NCBI GenBank assembly: GCA_027563935.2
Contig: CM050454.1
Span: 19,775,501 to 19,839,500, forward strand
DNA length: 64,000 bases
Reading direction: 5' to 3'
From: Costus lasius
Taxonomy: Eukaryota; Streptophyta; Magnoliopsida; Zingiberales; Costaceae
The translations under genes were made by a program, and so were the position numbers. Of the stretch, positions 53,391 to 64,000 are shown one piece after another. The notes below the pieces were generated by a model. It did not search any database, was not told the DNA's origin, and was given only the letters and a program-made list of their open reading frames with translations. The first letter of the stretch is position 1, and each line of letters opens with the position of its first letter.

Positions 53391-54847
53391 TGATGTCGTC
53401 CACAAGTGCACGGCAATGTCAAGGTAATAAAAATATCAATCTCACAGGGACCAATGACCAAGTATTGACTTTACGTAGGATCGTTAGCTAGACAAATCTA
53501 AAAACGGTTGGATTTGATCTAAACTAAGGTGTATGAGTAGCAAAACACGATACGGAAGTAATCAAATTTATAAAAATTCAGGATTTTGGTTTAACCACTC
53601 TATGTTTCATGACTTTTCTAATTAAGAACATCTTAAGAAGGATTTACTGTGTTGAAGGGGATTTATCTATATGTACAGATTGCCCCCTCTCAGTAGTACA
53701 ATCCGGTGTCTATCCTAGTTAATCCCCTACTCTCGTGGTTATTAACTTGAGATAGACCCAATGGGTTCTTGATAAATTTATAAAATATCTCAAGTCTATT
53801 CGAACTACTCTCGTGTTAACTTGTCCAAAAATTGTACATCCGACATTACAATTCACCTCTCAGTACTTCTTGTGACGTCTAATATATGCAAATCATGGCT
53901 AGTAATTAACATATAATTAACACAACAATAATTGAATCTAATACAAGCAAATTACTTCATAAGAAGATAGTAAACAATCAAGTCATGAAAACAAAGAGGG
54001 TTACACCCTCTATCCTGAATAAAAGAGTTTACGCTAGCATGGTATCCATGTTCACATGGTAGAAATCCATGTTTTCATTACAAAATTGGCAAACAAAATA
54101 CGAAATCAAATAGGAGGAGGAAATTCGAGGCTTCCCAATGAAGATCAATGCCAATCCGTTAGAAAATTGAGGCTTTTCTGGTGAAGAAACGCTAATCACC
54201 GCCGTTCGCCCTAGTTTACACCTCTTCGTTGAATTCATCTTAAATCCTTGCCAAAAAGTTTCAATAATCTGTCCAAAGCTCCCTTATGTAGTTCTCCACC
54301 CTTAGATTAGGTTTCCCCCAAATTTCAGTGCGAAAAGGAATCAAATTGAGCGAGAATTTGAGTGAAAAATCAGATTTGGCAGATAAAATCATGGTCGTGA
54401 TTATAAGCACGGCACCACCCGTGATTCCTTCTGTGTATTTTGGAATAAAGTTACGGTCGTGAAAATAATCACGGCACACCCATGAAACTCTCTATGGATA
54501 ATTTGCATAAGATCACAGCTGTGAAAATAATCACGGTAGGGCCGTAACTCATTTTGTGAACTTTCAGAATTTTTGCACTAAATAAAATTACAGTTGTGAT
54601 TATAATAACAGCAGGGTTGTGATTCTTCATACAAATTCTGTTTTGCCTAAAAATTTGCGGGCAACTTCGTCTCGATATCAGGAACTCATTCGTGCACTCG
54701 GATGCTTCAAAATCTATCAAAACTTTGGTCATTTTCCTTGAAATATAACAAAAGCAAGGAAAGGTGAAGATTCTGAATAAAGAAAAGGATTTAAGTCAAA
54801 ATAAGTGAAAATATGATAAAAACAGGAGAGATTATGCATATAAATCA
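53391..54847 (-). repeat. 5' LTR of element O
   Basis: Left end TGATGTCG next to the PBS is clear. The right end (ATAAATCA at about 54847) is inferred from length and from the expected minus-strand start TGATTTATATGC. Contains four CACGGT/CGTGA-type words (54380-54620) resembling the ACGGCC words of the B LTR. Confidence 0.7.
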
Positions 54848-56294
54848 TAATAAAAATACTATTATAAATAAGCAAGCAAGGCTTAAGGTAGAAACACACA
54901 ATAGTTGCACCTACCCTTGCCCTAATCGCTCCTCTCTCCTAGTGCCATTGCCCTTAGTCCTCTTCTTCCTCTATTGGTGCAAACTCCAAGGAAGAAGGAA
55001 GACTTTGATGCTTCATCTCTTCTCTCGTAGCACTGAACATGGACAAGAGCAAGATTTAAGGGGTCGCTATGTGGATACCTATAAAGAGGGAACACTTATA
55101 CGCCTGTCTTCACTGTCACCTACTCCAGATCACACAAATAAGGGTAACTTTCTAAACACATCCATTTTTTTTATCTCTATCTTGCATGGATCCTCTTAGA
55201 AGGAATAGGTTTTGGGTAAAACTTATGTTTGTTGCATTAAAATTTTTATTTTCACATGTTATTCCCTAATTGATAGGATTTGAGGCTTGAGTTCAGGGTC
55301 AGGTTTGGCAAAACCCACCCTACCCTGACCTATTGTCAAGCCTAGTCTAATCTAACCGTAACACTAACCTTTCCATTTATAAGATTCTCAAACTACCAAG
55401 AAGTAAGATACTGCATTATGACAATGCTCAAGGATGAAAGCTTCAATTAATTCCTTATTTACAATTAAAGAGAAAGAATACCAAGACTTAATATATCTCT
55501 TCTTCGTTAAAACATGTTTTTGTTGCAAGTTATTGAATTATTTAAGTGAACATAAATAGTAGTACTAGCATAAATGATGAAGTTGGAGGAGATGGTGGTG
55601 TTGGTGATGCAACATATGTTTTTGAGACAACTTGTGAAGCCAAGTATACACATGTCATATAGGATGAATATCATGGTAGCCAATTGAGCAAATGTAGAGA
55701 AATCATTTCATATCGATATAAAAGAAGAGGTCAAAGTTCAACTCTCAAAGTAAAAAAGTCAGTGCTTTAGAAAACAATAAGGAGATGAGATATATTCTAT
55801 CATCATAGTCAAAAGTGGATCAATATAGTCCTAGTGAAGTAACAAAAAAATTGCTTAAGATTCTTATACATATCCATATCTAGTCCTAATACTAAATATG
55901 CCAGTCCTAAAGCTAATAGCCATAGTATCGATCCCATAAGAGATACTAAACATGCAATGTTTAGGGCTTCAATATACCAACACCATATATTATGGAAAGA
56001 CTTCTAAATGTAGGATTATAAAACTATTTGTTCATCATAAATCCCTTGCAATTGGTCATATATTTAGATAGTTATTTATGTAATAGGAGCTTCTACTAGA
56101 TGGCTTTAGTATAGAAGCTTCAAAAATCAAGGTAACAATCATAATTTAATTTATTTTACTTTGAATCAAATATAATATATAAGTATTTGTGATTAATTAT
56201 AATTTTTTTGGTTTTAAGGATAAGAAAGGGAAGCAACAATGGGGTAAGACTAGTTTGAAATCAAGCCCAATATCTGCTTCTAGCATGATAATAT
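54848..56294. other. Unassigned AT-rich sequence between O and E
   Basis: No gene or element recognised. Short open stretches show no family motif. It may be a decayed transposon or original host DNA. Confidence 0.4.
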
Positions 56295-56763
56295 TGTTGG
56301 TCTAATATTTCATCTAGACCTTTATTTAAATAGAAAATAAAAACATAAATTATCTAGCAATAAAACTTACAAATGATATTTAAAAGAGAGTTAAGAAATA
56401 TAGAACCCAGAGGCGCGTTCGGCTTGTCCTTAGGTGAAAATCCAAGCTCTCGTGCAAGTTAAATCCGAATTGAACACTCAGGATACAACCAGATATTCCT
56501 CTCTTGCGGGCACAACCATAGAGAAGTTGATCAGACACCCTTTCGGCAATGAGCAGCAAAATTAGAAAATCCAAGAAGATAAAATTGAAAGGAAAAGAAA
56601 GGAGAAGGGGAAAAGAAACCAGCAACCTCTTACGCATGGGAATTAGGGCCTTTAAAAAGGACTTAATCCAATGGTAATGTTAGCACTTAATTGCTAACAT
56701 TAAAGGCTGTAACATTAGCAATTAACAGCTAACGTTATTTCCTTTTTTTTATTTTTTCCAACA
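56295..56763 (-). repeat. 3' LTR of element E
   Basis: Starts TGTTGGTCTAATATT and ends TTTTCCAACA in plus orientation, 469 bp, nearly collinear with 63614-64000. It contains CTAACGTT/GCTAACATTA-type repeated words. Confidence 0.8.
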
Positions 56764-56776
56764 ATCCCCCATAAAA
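56764..56776 (-). promoter_or_regulatory. Polypurine tract of element E
   Basis: Minus strand TTTTATGGGGGAT abuts the 3' LTR. Confidence 0.7.
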
Positions 56777-58500
56777 ATAAAAAAAATAATATAATTAAAC
56801 TTAACAAGATGATTAAATGAATTTAAATTTTTGTTCATGTCAATATCATACGGTCAGTAAAGTGCACTTAAAGGCATAACTTTTACTTAATGAAAATGTT
56901 TCCTATAGTGAACTAGTCTTGAACTACTTTCTTTTGACCCAAACTTCAACAAATCCACACACAATACAGAGTTTGTCCAATCGCGGGGTTGCTCATTTTT
57001 GGCCATGTGCATATATCTTCATGAGAGTTTCTGAGAATTGTCCATGTCCTCAGCCGCGGCCGTATACGAACTCTCTCATATAGGAAGTTCCCTACAAGGA
57101 ATGAGTGTAGAGGCTCATCTCATGGTAATTAACCATTTCGGGAACTTTTCCTTACCTATACAATAAGAAGCACAAAATATATCCTCATGAATGAGAGTGT
57201 AGAGTATCAACTCTATCACATAAATATGTTTATACACCATAGTGTTTTATAAATTTTATTTTTCGAAGTGTTTCCCAGCCAATCAATCAGCTTGTTATTA
57301 CCACATTGAACCTCCTTCAAGGGATCTCCTATCACAGAGGTTGGGTTCCCACCACTGAGAGGCCTATTTTTAGACTATCTCATTCCTATCGATATTTCCA
57401 AGATTATAATCTTGGGAAAGCTTTGGTGAAACCAATAGCTTTGTTGTGCTCAGTCTTTATAACAGAGAGAGCTACAACTTTTTATGAGTCAAGCCATTTT
57501 ATAGACTTTTGTCTAATTTTAACTTGGCTACTCTTTTTTTTAATATATACATAAGTATATTGTGCTTTAGAATTTTAATTAATTTTTTTATCTTTGAATC
57601 CTTAAATCTTAGAAAACATTTTTTCTTGGATTTATAGAGAGATAAAGGATTTAGTTTTTTTAACAACAATTTGACCTAAAAATTAATTAGGTTTTTAGTT
57701 GCTCTTATCATAAAGAGAAACTAATTCCAAGAATTTTTTTCTAACTTTAAATAATTTTTTTAAAGTTATTTTAATTTTAAAGAAATTATTTTTTAAATTA
57801 TTTTCCTCCATGAGAATTATTTTAATCATAATCCTCATAAATATATTTAATTCATTATGTATATTATCTTTGTTATGAAAGACAAACATATTATGACATT
57901 TATATTTTATATTATGTTCATAATTTGCACAATGTCAATAAAAATTATTTAAAAAAAATAAATTACACATTATGCTTGTTTAACCAATATGTTCAAAATA
58001 TTATCCAACATTTTCAACATGAATATAAGCAAAAATAAACAACATTATATTCATGTAATTCTATTTGCAAAATAATCAAATAAAGCAATAAATATATGTT
58101 AGATAACATATTCATCAAGAAAAATAAACAGCAATTACATTGAAGTCTACTTAACAAGGAAGACATAACATCAATGTATAAAAATCTATTTATTAATTAT
58201 TTGATATAATTTGCATAGCGTCAGATAAGTATGTTATGATTTTATATTACAGCAACAATAACATTAAATGTCAATGTTATAAAATTTTATTTAACCAGTT
58301 TAAGAACACATATTACAAATCAATTTATTTATAGTAGCAAGTCTAAACCCCACAACACAATTGGCTAGATTACAGACTCGAGACCCAGTAACATCAAAGC
58401 AATATATTTATGCTATAGCTTTAAATTCAAAACTAGGTCAAGTCCACTTGATATAGAACTAAAATTTGATAGCAACAAAACTGCACTAAAACATCACAGT
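56777..58500 (-). other. Non-coding internal sequence of E (and possible decayed 3' end of F)
   Basis: 56850-57480 is of moderate GC with no convincing frame; 57500-58500 is very AT-rich. No gag or pol motif was found. A 3' LTR of F was looked for and not found. Confidence 0.5.
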
Positions 58501-59052
58501 TTATAACAAAATATAGTATGTGACAAACAATAATAATAATAATTTTTTAAAGAGATTAATCAGTTTAAAAATGTCACATGAGTGGACTTGTTGAATACTT
58601 ATATCACCATTCTTTCGAAGATCATGAGTAAAAAAGAATTTTGGTGAAATATGTTTTGTTCTATCTCCTTTAATGTACCCTTCTTTTAACTGGGCAATAC
58701 ATGCAGTATTATCCTTATGTATGATTATTGGAATTATTTTTTCTGAAGATAAGCCACAAGTGTTACGTATGTGTTGAATCATAGATCTCAACCAAACACA
58801 TTCTCGACTTGCCTCATGTAGAGCTAAAATTTCTGCATGATTAGAAGATGTGAATGCTATGGTCTGTTTCATAGACCGCCATGATATAGTTGTTCCACCA
58901 CATGTAAATAAATAACCTGTTTGTGATTGACCATTATGAGGATCAAACAAATAACCTGCATCTGCATAACCAATTAAGTCTGACTTGGGCACTTTTGAGT
59001 AAAATAAACCCATATCTATTGTTCCTCTAAGAAAGTGAAGTATATGCTTAAC
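58501..59052 (-). pseudogene. Element F RNase H
   Basis: Reads LIGYADAGYLFDPHNGQSQT with the first catalytic Asp, then CGGTTISWRSMKQTIAFTSS, HAEILALHEASRECVWLRSM with the Glu, and IIIHKDNTACIAQLKEGYIK with a further Asp. The usual C-terminal block breaks off after FKLINLFKKL. It would degrade RNA in RNA:DNA hybrids. Confidence 0.88.
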
Positions 59053-59800
59053 TCAATTCCAATGCCTTCGCGTAGGTGAAGAACTATATCTTGCTAATAA
59101 ATTAACAGCAAATGATATATCAGGTCGTGTATAATTAGCAAGATACGTTAGTGCTCCAATTGCACTAAGGTATGGTACTTCAGGACCAAGTAGTTCTTCA
59201 TCCTTTTCTTGAGGTCTAAAGAGATTTTTGTTCACATTTAATGACCATACAACCATTGGAGTACATAACGGATGTGACGTGTCCATATAAAACCTTTAGG
59301 TAGTTTCATATAAATATCATTATCTAGAGCTCCATATAAATAGGCTATAACAACATCCATTAGATGTAAATCAAGCCCTTCTTGTGCTACTAGACTAATT
59401 AAGTACCGAAACGTACTTGCATCAACCACATGTGAATATGTTTCTTCAAAATCAATGCTAGGTCTTTGTGAAAAACCTTGAGTAACAAATCGTGCTTTAT
59501 ATTTCACAATTTCACCATTCTTATTTTGTTTTCGTACAAAAATCCATTTATATCCAACAAGTTTTACACCTTTAGGTGTACGGACTACAGGTCCAAAAAC
59601 TTTTCAATTAGTAAGAGAATTTAATTCCACTTCAATTGCATTTTTCCATTTTGGCCAATCATCTCTTTGTTTGCAATCTGAAATAGACTTTGGTTCATGA
59701 TCCTCATTATTATTTATTATATCAAGCGCTATATTATATGCAAAAACATCGTCAACGTTGACTTCATGTCGATTCCATTGTATTCTATTCATGACATAAT
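59053..59800 (-). pseudogene. Element F reverse transcriptase, catalytic core deleted
   Basis: N-terminal RT: DWPKWKNAIEVELNSL, then YKARFVTQGFSQRPSIDFEE and LHLMDVVIAYLYGALDNDIY to KLPKGF. Immediately afterwards, near 59286, the sequence jumps to [12 protein letters not shown] and [20 protein letters not shown], which in Copia elements come well after the catalytic YVDD block. The YVDD block is therefore missing. Confidence 0.85.
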
Positions 59801-60159
59801 TTATTGAGATCTCTTTATTTTCACAAATTTTAGTTTCTTATGTTTCTTCTAGAACTAAAATATTGATTATGTCAGAGGAATCTTTTGGAGTTATTACATC
59901 CTCGATTTGGCCATCTTGATTTTTAGATCCTTTTTCTTATTCGAGGATTTTTATCTTTGGAACCGATGGGTCTACCACGCTTCATGCGTGCTTGAGACTC
60001 ATTTGCAATACTTGATTTTCCAATAGGAATATCAATTTTTATTGGAGCATTAGTAGCTAGTATATATGACTTAGTTACTCTTTTTGGGTCAGTGAATGCA
60101 TCTAGTAATTGGTTGGCTAAGCCTTGTAAATGAATTATCCTTTGAACTTCTAATTCACA

Positions 60160-61140
60160 TTATTTTGTACGAGAATTAAGATGAGATAATGATAATTCAT
60201 TCCAACAAATATCTTTTTCCAACTGCTTCTTTTCTCCCCCTAATGTCGGGAAATTTGATTCATCAAAATGACAATCGGCAAATCGAGCCATGAATAAATC
60301 TCCTGTTAATGGTTCAAGATATTTTATTATAGATGGAGACTCATATTCAATATATATTCCCAACCTTCTTTGAGGACCCATCTTAGTGCATTGTGGTGGA
60401 GCAATTGGAACATATATAGCACATCCAAAAATTCTTAGATGGGAAATATTAGGTTCCTGGCTGAAAACCAATTGTAAAGGGGAGAACTTGTGATAGCTTA
60501 TTGGCCTGATGCAAATCAATACTAAAGCATGTAAGATTACATGTCCCCAAGTAGAATTTGGAAGCTTTTATCTCATAAGCAATGGTCTTGCAATCAATTG
60601 TAAGCACTTAATGAATGATTCTGCAAGCCCATTTTGTATATGAACATGTGCTACAGGATGTTCAATATTAATTCATTAAAAGCTTGAGATGTAAATTCAT
60701 CAGCATTATCAAGGCGTATTTTCTTAATTGGATAATTTGGAAAATAAGCTTTTAGTCGAATTATTTGTGCAAACAATCTCGCAAACGCCTGGTTGCGGGT
60801 TGATAATAAACAAACATGTGACCATCTAGTTGAAGCATCAATTAAAACCATAAAATATCTAAATATTCCACATGGTGGGTGTATTGGTCCACAAATATCA
60901 CCTTATATACGTTCTAAAAATGCAAGAGATTCAATCCTAACTTTGACTGGTGATGGTCGAATTATCAACTTTCCTTGGGAACAAGCAGCACATGAGAAAT
61001 TATTAGATTGAAGAATCTCCTGGCTCTTCAATAGGTGCCCACATGAATTTTTAATTATGTTTTCGCATCATAATAGATCCGGGATGTCCCAATCGATCAT
61101 GCCAAATAATGAATTTGTTATTATCTGTAAACGTCTAGTT
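60160..61140 (-). pseudogene. Element F integrase
   Basis: Fragments in several frames: an HHCC start around 61010-61120 (WHDRLGHPG), GDICGPI with the first Asp near 60880, then MVLIDASTRWSHVCLLSTRN, IRLDNADEFTSQAF with the second Asp, and after a frame change ISHLRIFGCAIYVPIAPPQ of the Copia integrase C-terminus. Confidence 0.82.
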
Positions 61141-61530
61141 TACAATATTATATATTTCAATTGTTTTAATATCAGTGTAGTACAATCCGGAGGAAAATAT
61201 AGGTAATTTTTCAATATATATTTTTTACTTGATATAAGTCTCGTGATATAAAGGAATTCAATATTCCCTTCATTTGTTGTTTCGATATGATATCCATTTC
61301 GGCGGATATCTTTAAAGCTTAATAAATTTCTTTGAGACTTTGTAGAATATATTAGCTCCTCCGGAGCCTTCAATTATTTTTGTACTACCAGATATAGTAT
61401 TAACATTAGCTTCTTGCATTGTTAAATGAGAAAAGTATTTTTTATCCTTGAGAATTGTGTGAGTTGTTGCACTATCAACAAGACAAATATGTTCATTGAT
61501 ATTGGTGCCAACCAAAGGAATACTCATTCT
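61141..61530 (-). pseudogene. Element F protease and linker to integrase
   Basis: Contains CLVDSATTHTILKDKKYF, a Copia protease active site (D-S-A), then NVNTISGSTKIIEGSGGANI and, in a shifted frame, YSTKSQRNLLSFKDIRRNGY. Confidence 0.83.
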
Positions 61531-61611
61531 TCATTGAAAAATAAAAGTCCATATAGTTAGAAAAATGCTACTAGAGAAAAAAAAATGTATCTTAAAAGAT
61601 AACAAAACTTA

Positions 61612-62043
61612 TTATTTTATTAACTGAAAAAAAATATTAAGATTAGACATCAATATATAAGAAATTATATTTTTTTTTTTAACACTACAATCTCTAATTA
61701 AATGATCAGCAAAGAAATCAGCAATGTCTAGATGAGTAATGTCCATATAGTCATAATCAGAACTACCATCTTCACAAGTAAAATTTGTCTTTATCTTTTT
61801 CCTTTTATTTTTTAATGATTCTTGATAAATGTCAACAAGATGTTTTGGTGTACGGCAGGTACATGACCAATGGCCTTTGCCACCACAATAATAACACATA
61901 TTTTCAACATGTTTGCTATTCTTCACACCCTTTTCTTTATCAATATTTTCATTATTTTTTTCACTTCTGGCGAAAAACAAGGTTCTTGGAATTTTTACCA
62001 CGACCATATCCATATCCACAACCATGACCACGACCACAATCAT
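61612..62043 (-). pseudogene. Element F gag C-terminus with zinc knuckle
   Basis: The zinc knuckle CYYCGGKGHWSCTC (CX2CX4HX4C) is intact, followed by TPKHLVDIYQESLKNKRKK. The His/Asp/Gly-rich region before it (VVVMVVDMDMVV, in fact a repeated CCATATCCAT-like DNA stretch) is a frameshifted form of a usual Gly/Arg-rich linker. The capsid core expected between 62043 and 62700 is not recognisable. Confidence 0.75.
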
Positions 62044-62731
62044 TATTTTTCCACTTCTGGTGAAAAATGAATTTCTGGATCTAAGATAAATAATTCTTCA
62101 CCATAATGTCAAGAGCAAAAAGATAAATAATTCTTCCCTGTAATGTCAAGAGCCACAAACTCAAGTTTTACAAGGTTTGATATATTAAGTACTATCATAA
62201 AAATATAAAAACAGGGTAGATAATATTCAATATTATTTAGATAAAAAAAAGCTAATGATTAAGAAATGAATTAAAGTCATTGCATCATATTATATATTAA
62301 ACACAAAATTAAAAGAAAATAATGGAAGTGGTAGCAAAGTTAAAATTAGGCGAAATGTGCAAACACGGGTTCAAATTCTCACATGTGAGTTTTTTTTTTC
62401 ACTGAAGTTTAACTATTCTGATTCCTAATAGTTATTACGAGCAAGATTATGCTGAGATCAGAATTTGGAATTAAGTAATCAGAATATTAGATACAGTAGA
62501 TCTCTTAACAGAATTACAAAACAATTAACATAATTGGAATGATATGCGAGATCTGAAAAATTATAGAAAATAGAATTAAATTTTTAGATTTAAATGCTGA
62601 TGAACACAGAATTAAAATGCGTGAGTAAAATCATAGAATTGAAATAATATGCGTGAGCAAAGATTAAATGGTAGAGAGATTTAAATCTTAACCAAGAGAA
62701 AATAAATAATAAATATTATACCTAATAGACC

Positions 62732-62750
62732 TTTCTTCGTGCTGATAACG
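62732..62750 (-). promoter_or_regulatory. Probable PBS region of element F
   Basis: Minus strand CGTTATCAGCACGAAG directly follows the LTR end TTGTAACA, an arrangement known from several plant Copia elements. Confidence 0.55.
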
Positions 62751-63020
62751 TGTTACAAAATGAAACAAATTAATAATAAACAAAGTAATAAAGAAATGGA
62801 ATAATTGAGATAATAAGAGAAAATCTTATTTCACTTTCGTTTGGATGATTCAATACAAAAAGAGATGCTCTATTTATTGCATCCCAAAAGATCTATAACT
62901 TATGAATTATAATTACATAAGTTAATTACTTTACATAGGTTTCAAAATTATAACCAAAGAATATGAAAACCGAAGGTGGATGAATGGACATCCATAATAA
63001 TATTATTCATAATATTTTTT
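62751..63020 (-). repeat. 5' LTR of element F (right end approximate)
   Basis: Left end TGTTACAAAATG is set by the PBS. A minus-strand AATAAATAGAG (62869-62879) could be the TATA box. The outer end near ATTATTCATAA is a guess because no second copy was found. Confidence 0.5.
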
Positions 63021-63613
63021 AATTAATCAAAGCACAAACATTTCAAAAAACAATAATTTTTTTTATTTACTCATGGCCACTAGAACTTGAGGCAATTAGG
63101 GTTTAAATCCCTAATTTTATTAATTAACTTATTTTTAGAAAAAACTATTTTGGAGAACTGTTAGGATTTTTTTGCCTTATTGTTGTCGCTTACAGCAGTA
63201 TTCTTGCGCTGCTTTTTTTATTATTATTATTTGTATTAAACATAATACAGTAAATAAACAAAGAATAAACATGATTTCTTTTTTCTTCTTATTTACATAA
63301 GAAGTAAAAGGAAACAAATGAAGTATTAAATTTTGTTCTTTATTTACTAATAAAAAACATACAGTAACAAACAACAAAATATTATTTTATTTTGATATCC
63401 GGTTTTTTTTACCCATTAAGGATTTTCCAAACAGAATATATATATTTTTTACTACCGCCTCTTGCGGCGAAACGAGAGTTTGTCCCTTCAAATTGTTTTC
63501 TTAACGAAAACAATATCAAACATAGAGTGAATAGATTTTTTTTTTTCCTCTAATTTAGATCAACACTATAGTATAGAGAGAGATTTTTTTTAATATCCAA
63601 GATTTTCACCGAT
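63021..63613. other. AT-rich internal sequence of E
   Basis: No gene seen. The bases next to the 5' LTR of E (GATTTTCACCGAT) resemble a PBS only weakly. Confidence 0.4.
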
Positions 63614-64000
63614 TATTGGTTTAAAATTTCATCTAGACTTTTATTTAGATAAAAAATAAAAACATAAATTATCAAGCAATAAAACTTACAAATGATATTT
63701 AAAAGAGAGTTAAGAAATATAGAACCCGGAGGCTTGTTGCGGCTTATCCTAAGGTAAAAATCTGGGTTCTCATGCTAGTTAAATTCGAATTGAACACCCA
63801 GAATACAACCAGGTATTTCTCTCCTACGGGCATGACCATGGAGAAGTTGATCGGACATTCTTTCGGCAACAAGCAGCAAAATCAAAAAAATCAAGAAGTT
63901 AAAAATGAAATGAAGAAAGAAAAAAGAAGGGGAAAAGCAACCAGCAACCTCGGAATTAGAGTCTTTAAAAAAGACTTAATCCAATGGAAATGTTAGCACT
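63614..64000 (-). repeat. 5' LTR of element E, truncated by window end
   Basis: Collinear with 56295 onward (ATTTCATCTAGACTTTTATTT, ACTTACAAATGATATTTAAA). Its first bases read TATTGG instead of TGTTGG. Confidence 0.78.

Larger units (their letters stand above)
1..54847 (-). mobile_element. Element O: outermost Athila-type Ty3 LTR retrotransposon, interrupted, 3' end outside window
   Basis: Reading the minus strand from 54847 down, the order is 5' LTR, tRNA-Asp PBS, gag start, (interruptions), gag, protease, RT, RNase H, integrase, running off the window at base 1. Gag and pol motifs match the Athila branch of plant Ty3 elements. Two insertions split gag: a solo LTR (51475-53082) and the 46.6-kb composite A (4778-51405). 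Removing them gives a continuous gag reading whose residues ANNFEIKS span the A junction. The 3' LTR would lie left of the window, so O's own target duplication cannot be checked. Many stops make it inactive. Confidence 0.85.
58501..63020 (-). mobile_element. Element F: decayed Copia element nested in E
   Basis: Minus-strand order: 5' LTR (62751 to about 63020), PBS region, gag zinc knuckle, protease, integrase, RT, RNase H, i.e. Copia. The sequences DSATTHTIL and ALHEASRECVWLRSMIQHI are of an Ivana-like type from memory. The RT catalytic core is deleted and the 3' LTR is not recognisable, so it is old and truncated. Confidence 0.75.
56295..64000 (-). mobile_element. Element E: minus-strand Copia-type LTR element enclosing F, 5' LTR cut by window end
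   Basis: The 469-bp repeat 56295-56763 recurs from 63614 to the window end. On minus, ATGGGGGAT lies directly before the left copy, as a polypurine tract should, so the left copy is the 3' LTR. Ends TGTTGG/CCAACA. The recognisable coding sequence inside belongs to F; the remaining internal sequence (56776-58500 and 63020-63613) shows no gag or pol, so E may be non-autonomous or heavily deleted. Confidence 0.65.

Noticed and set aside
55561..55900. Possible gene remnant or DNA transposon
   Set aside because: Open stretches are short and frame-broken, with no recognised transposase or host protein motif.
57306..57554. 82-codon plus-strand frame
   Set aside because: It shows no motif, lies in E's interior on the opposite strand, and its composition does not differ from its surroundings.
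58501..62043. F as an integrated pararetrovirus
   Set aside because: Integrase precedes RT, and the protease and RNase H are of Copia type; no movement or coat protein is present.

Overview
This is nuclear DNA from a flowering plant. It is a repeat-dense, probably heterochromatic stretch made almost entirely of nested LTR retrotransposons, and I found no host gene. The evidence is plant-type Ty3 and Copia lineages: Athila-type gags with tRNA-Asp primer sites, Angela-like Copia elements with 1.6-1.9 kb LTRs, and a chromodomain Ty3 element of probable CRM (centromeric) type. The species cannot be named from this.

The nesting can be rebuilt from 5-bp target-site duplications (TSDs). Outer element O is a minus-strand Athila-type element. 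Its integrase, RT-RNase H, protease and most of gag occupy 1-4777. The rest of gag, its PBS and its 5' LTR lie at about 51411-54847. Element A (plus, 4778-51405, TSD ATTTC) sits in O's gag. A Copia element (copia-2, 9997-13775) lies inside A and was cut off by a deletion that joins its gag to A's 3' LTR. A's 3' LTR is split by element B (minus, 14492-51017, TSD TGTCC).

B is a tandem of the form LTR-internal-LTR-internal-LTR, flanked by a single TSD. Each unit encodes gag-protease and a proline-rich protein continuing into an ATHILA ORF1-like domain. Neither unit has reverse transcriptase, RNase H or integrase. The left unit holds a very young Angela-like Copia (copia-1, 16955-26072, TSD TAACA). 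The right unit holds a chromovirus (36915-45541, TSD GTATG), which is itself split by a solo LTR (41953-43345, TSD CTTTG). A second chromovirus-like solo LTR (51475-53082, TSD GGTTT) interrupts O's gag.

Right of O, 54848-56294 has no recognisable content. A minus-strand Copia-type element E (3' LTR 56295-56763, start of its 5' LTR at 63614) fills the rest and encloses a decayed Copia element F (about 58501-63020) that has lost its RT core.

The most interesting signals are the pol-less tandem B, a diverged copy of its LTR promoter motifs placed upstream of its second gene, a near-identical block suggesting gene conversion between its two units, and several short hairpins with apparent compensatory changes between elements. 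Coding genes decay largely through C-to-T nonsense changes.
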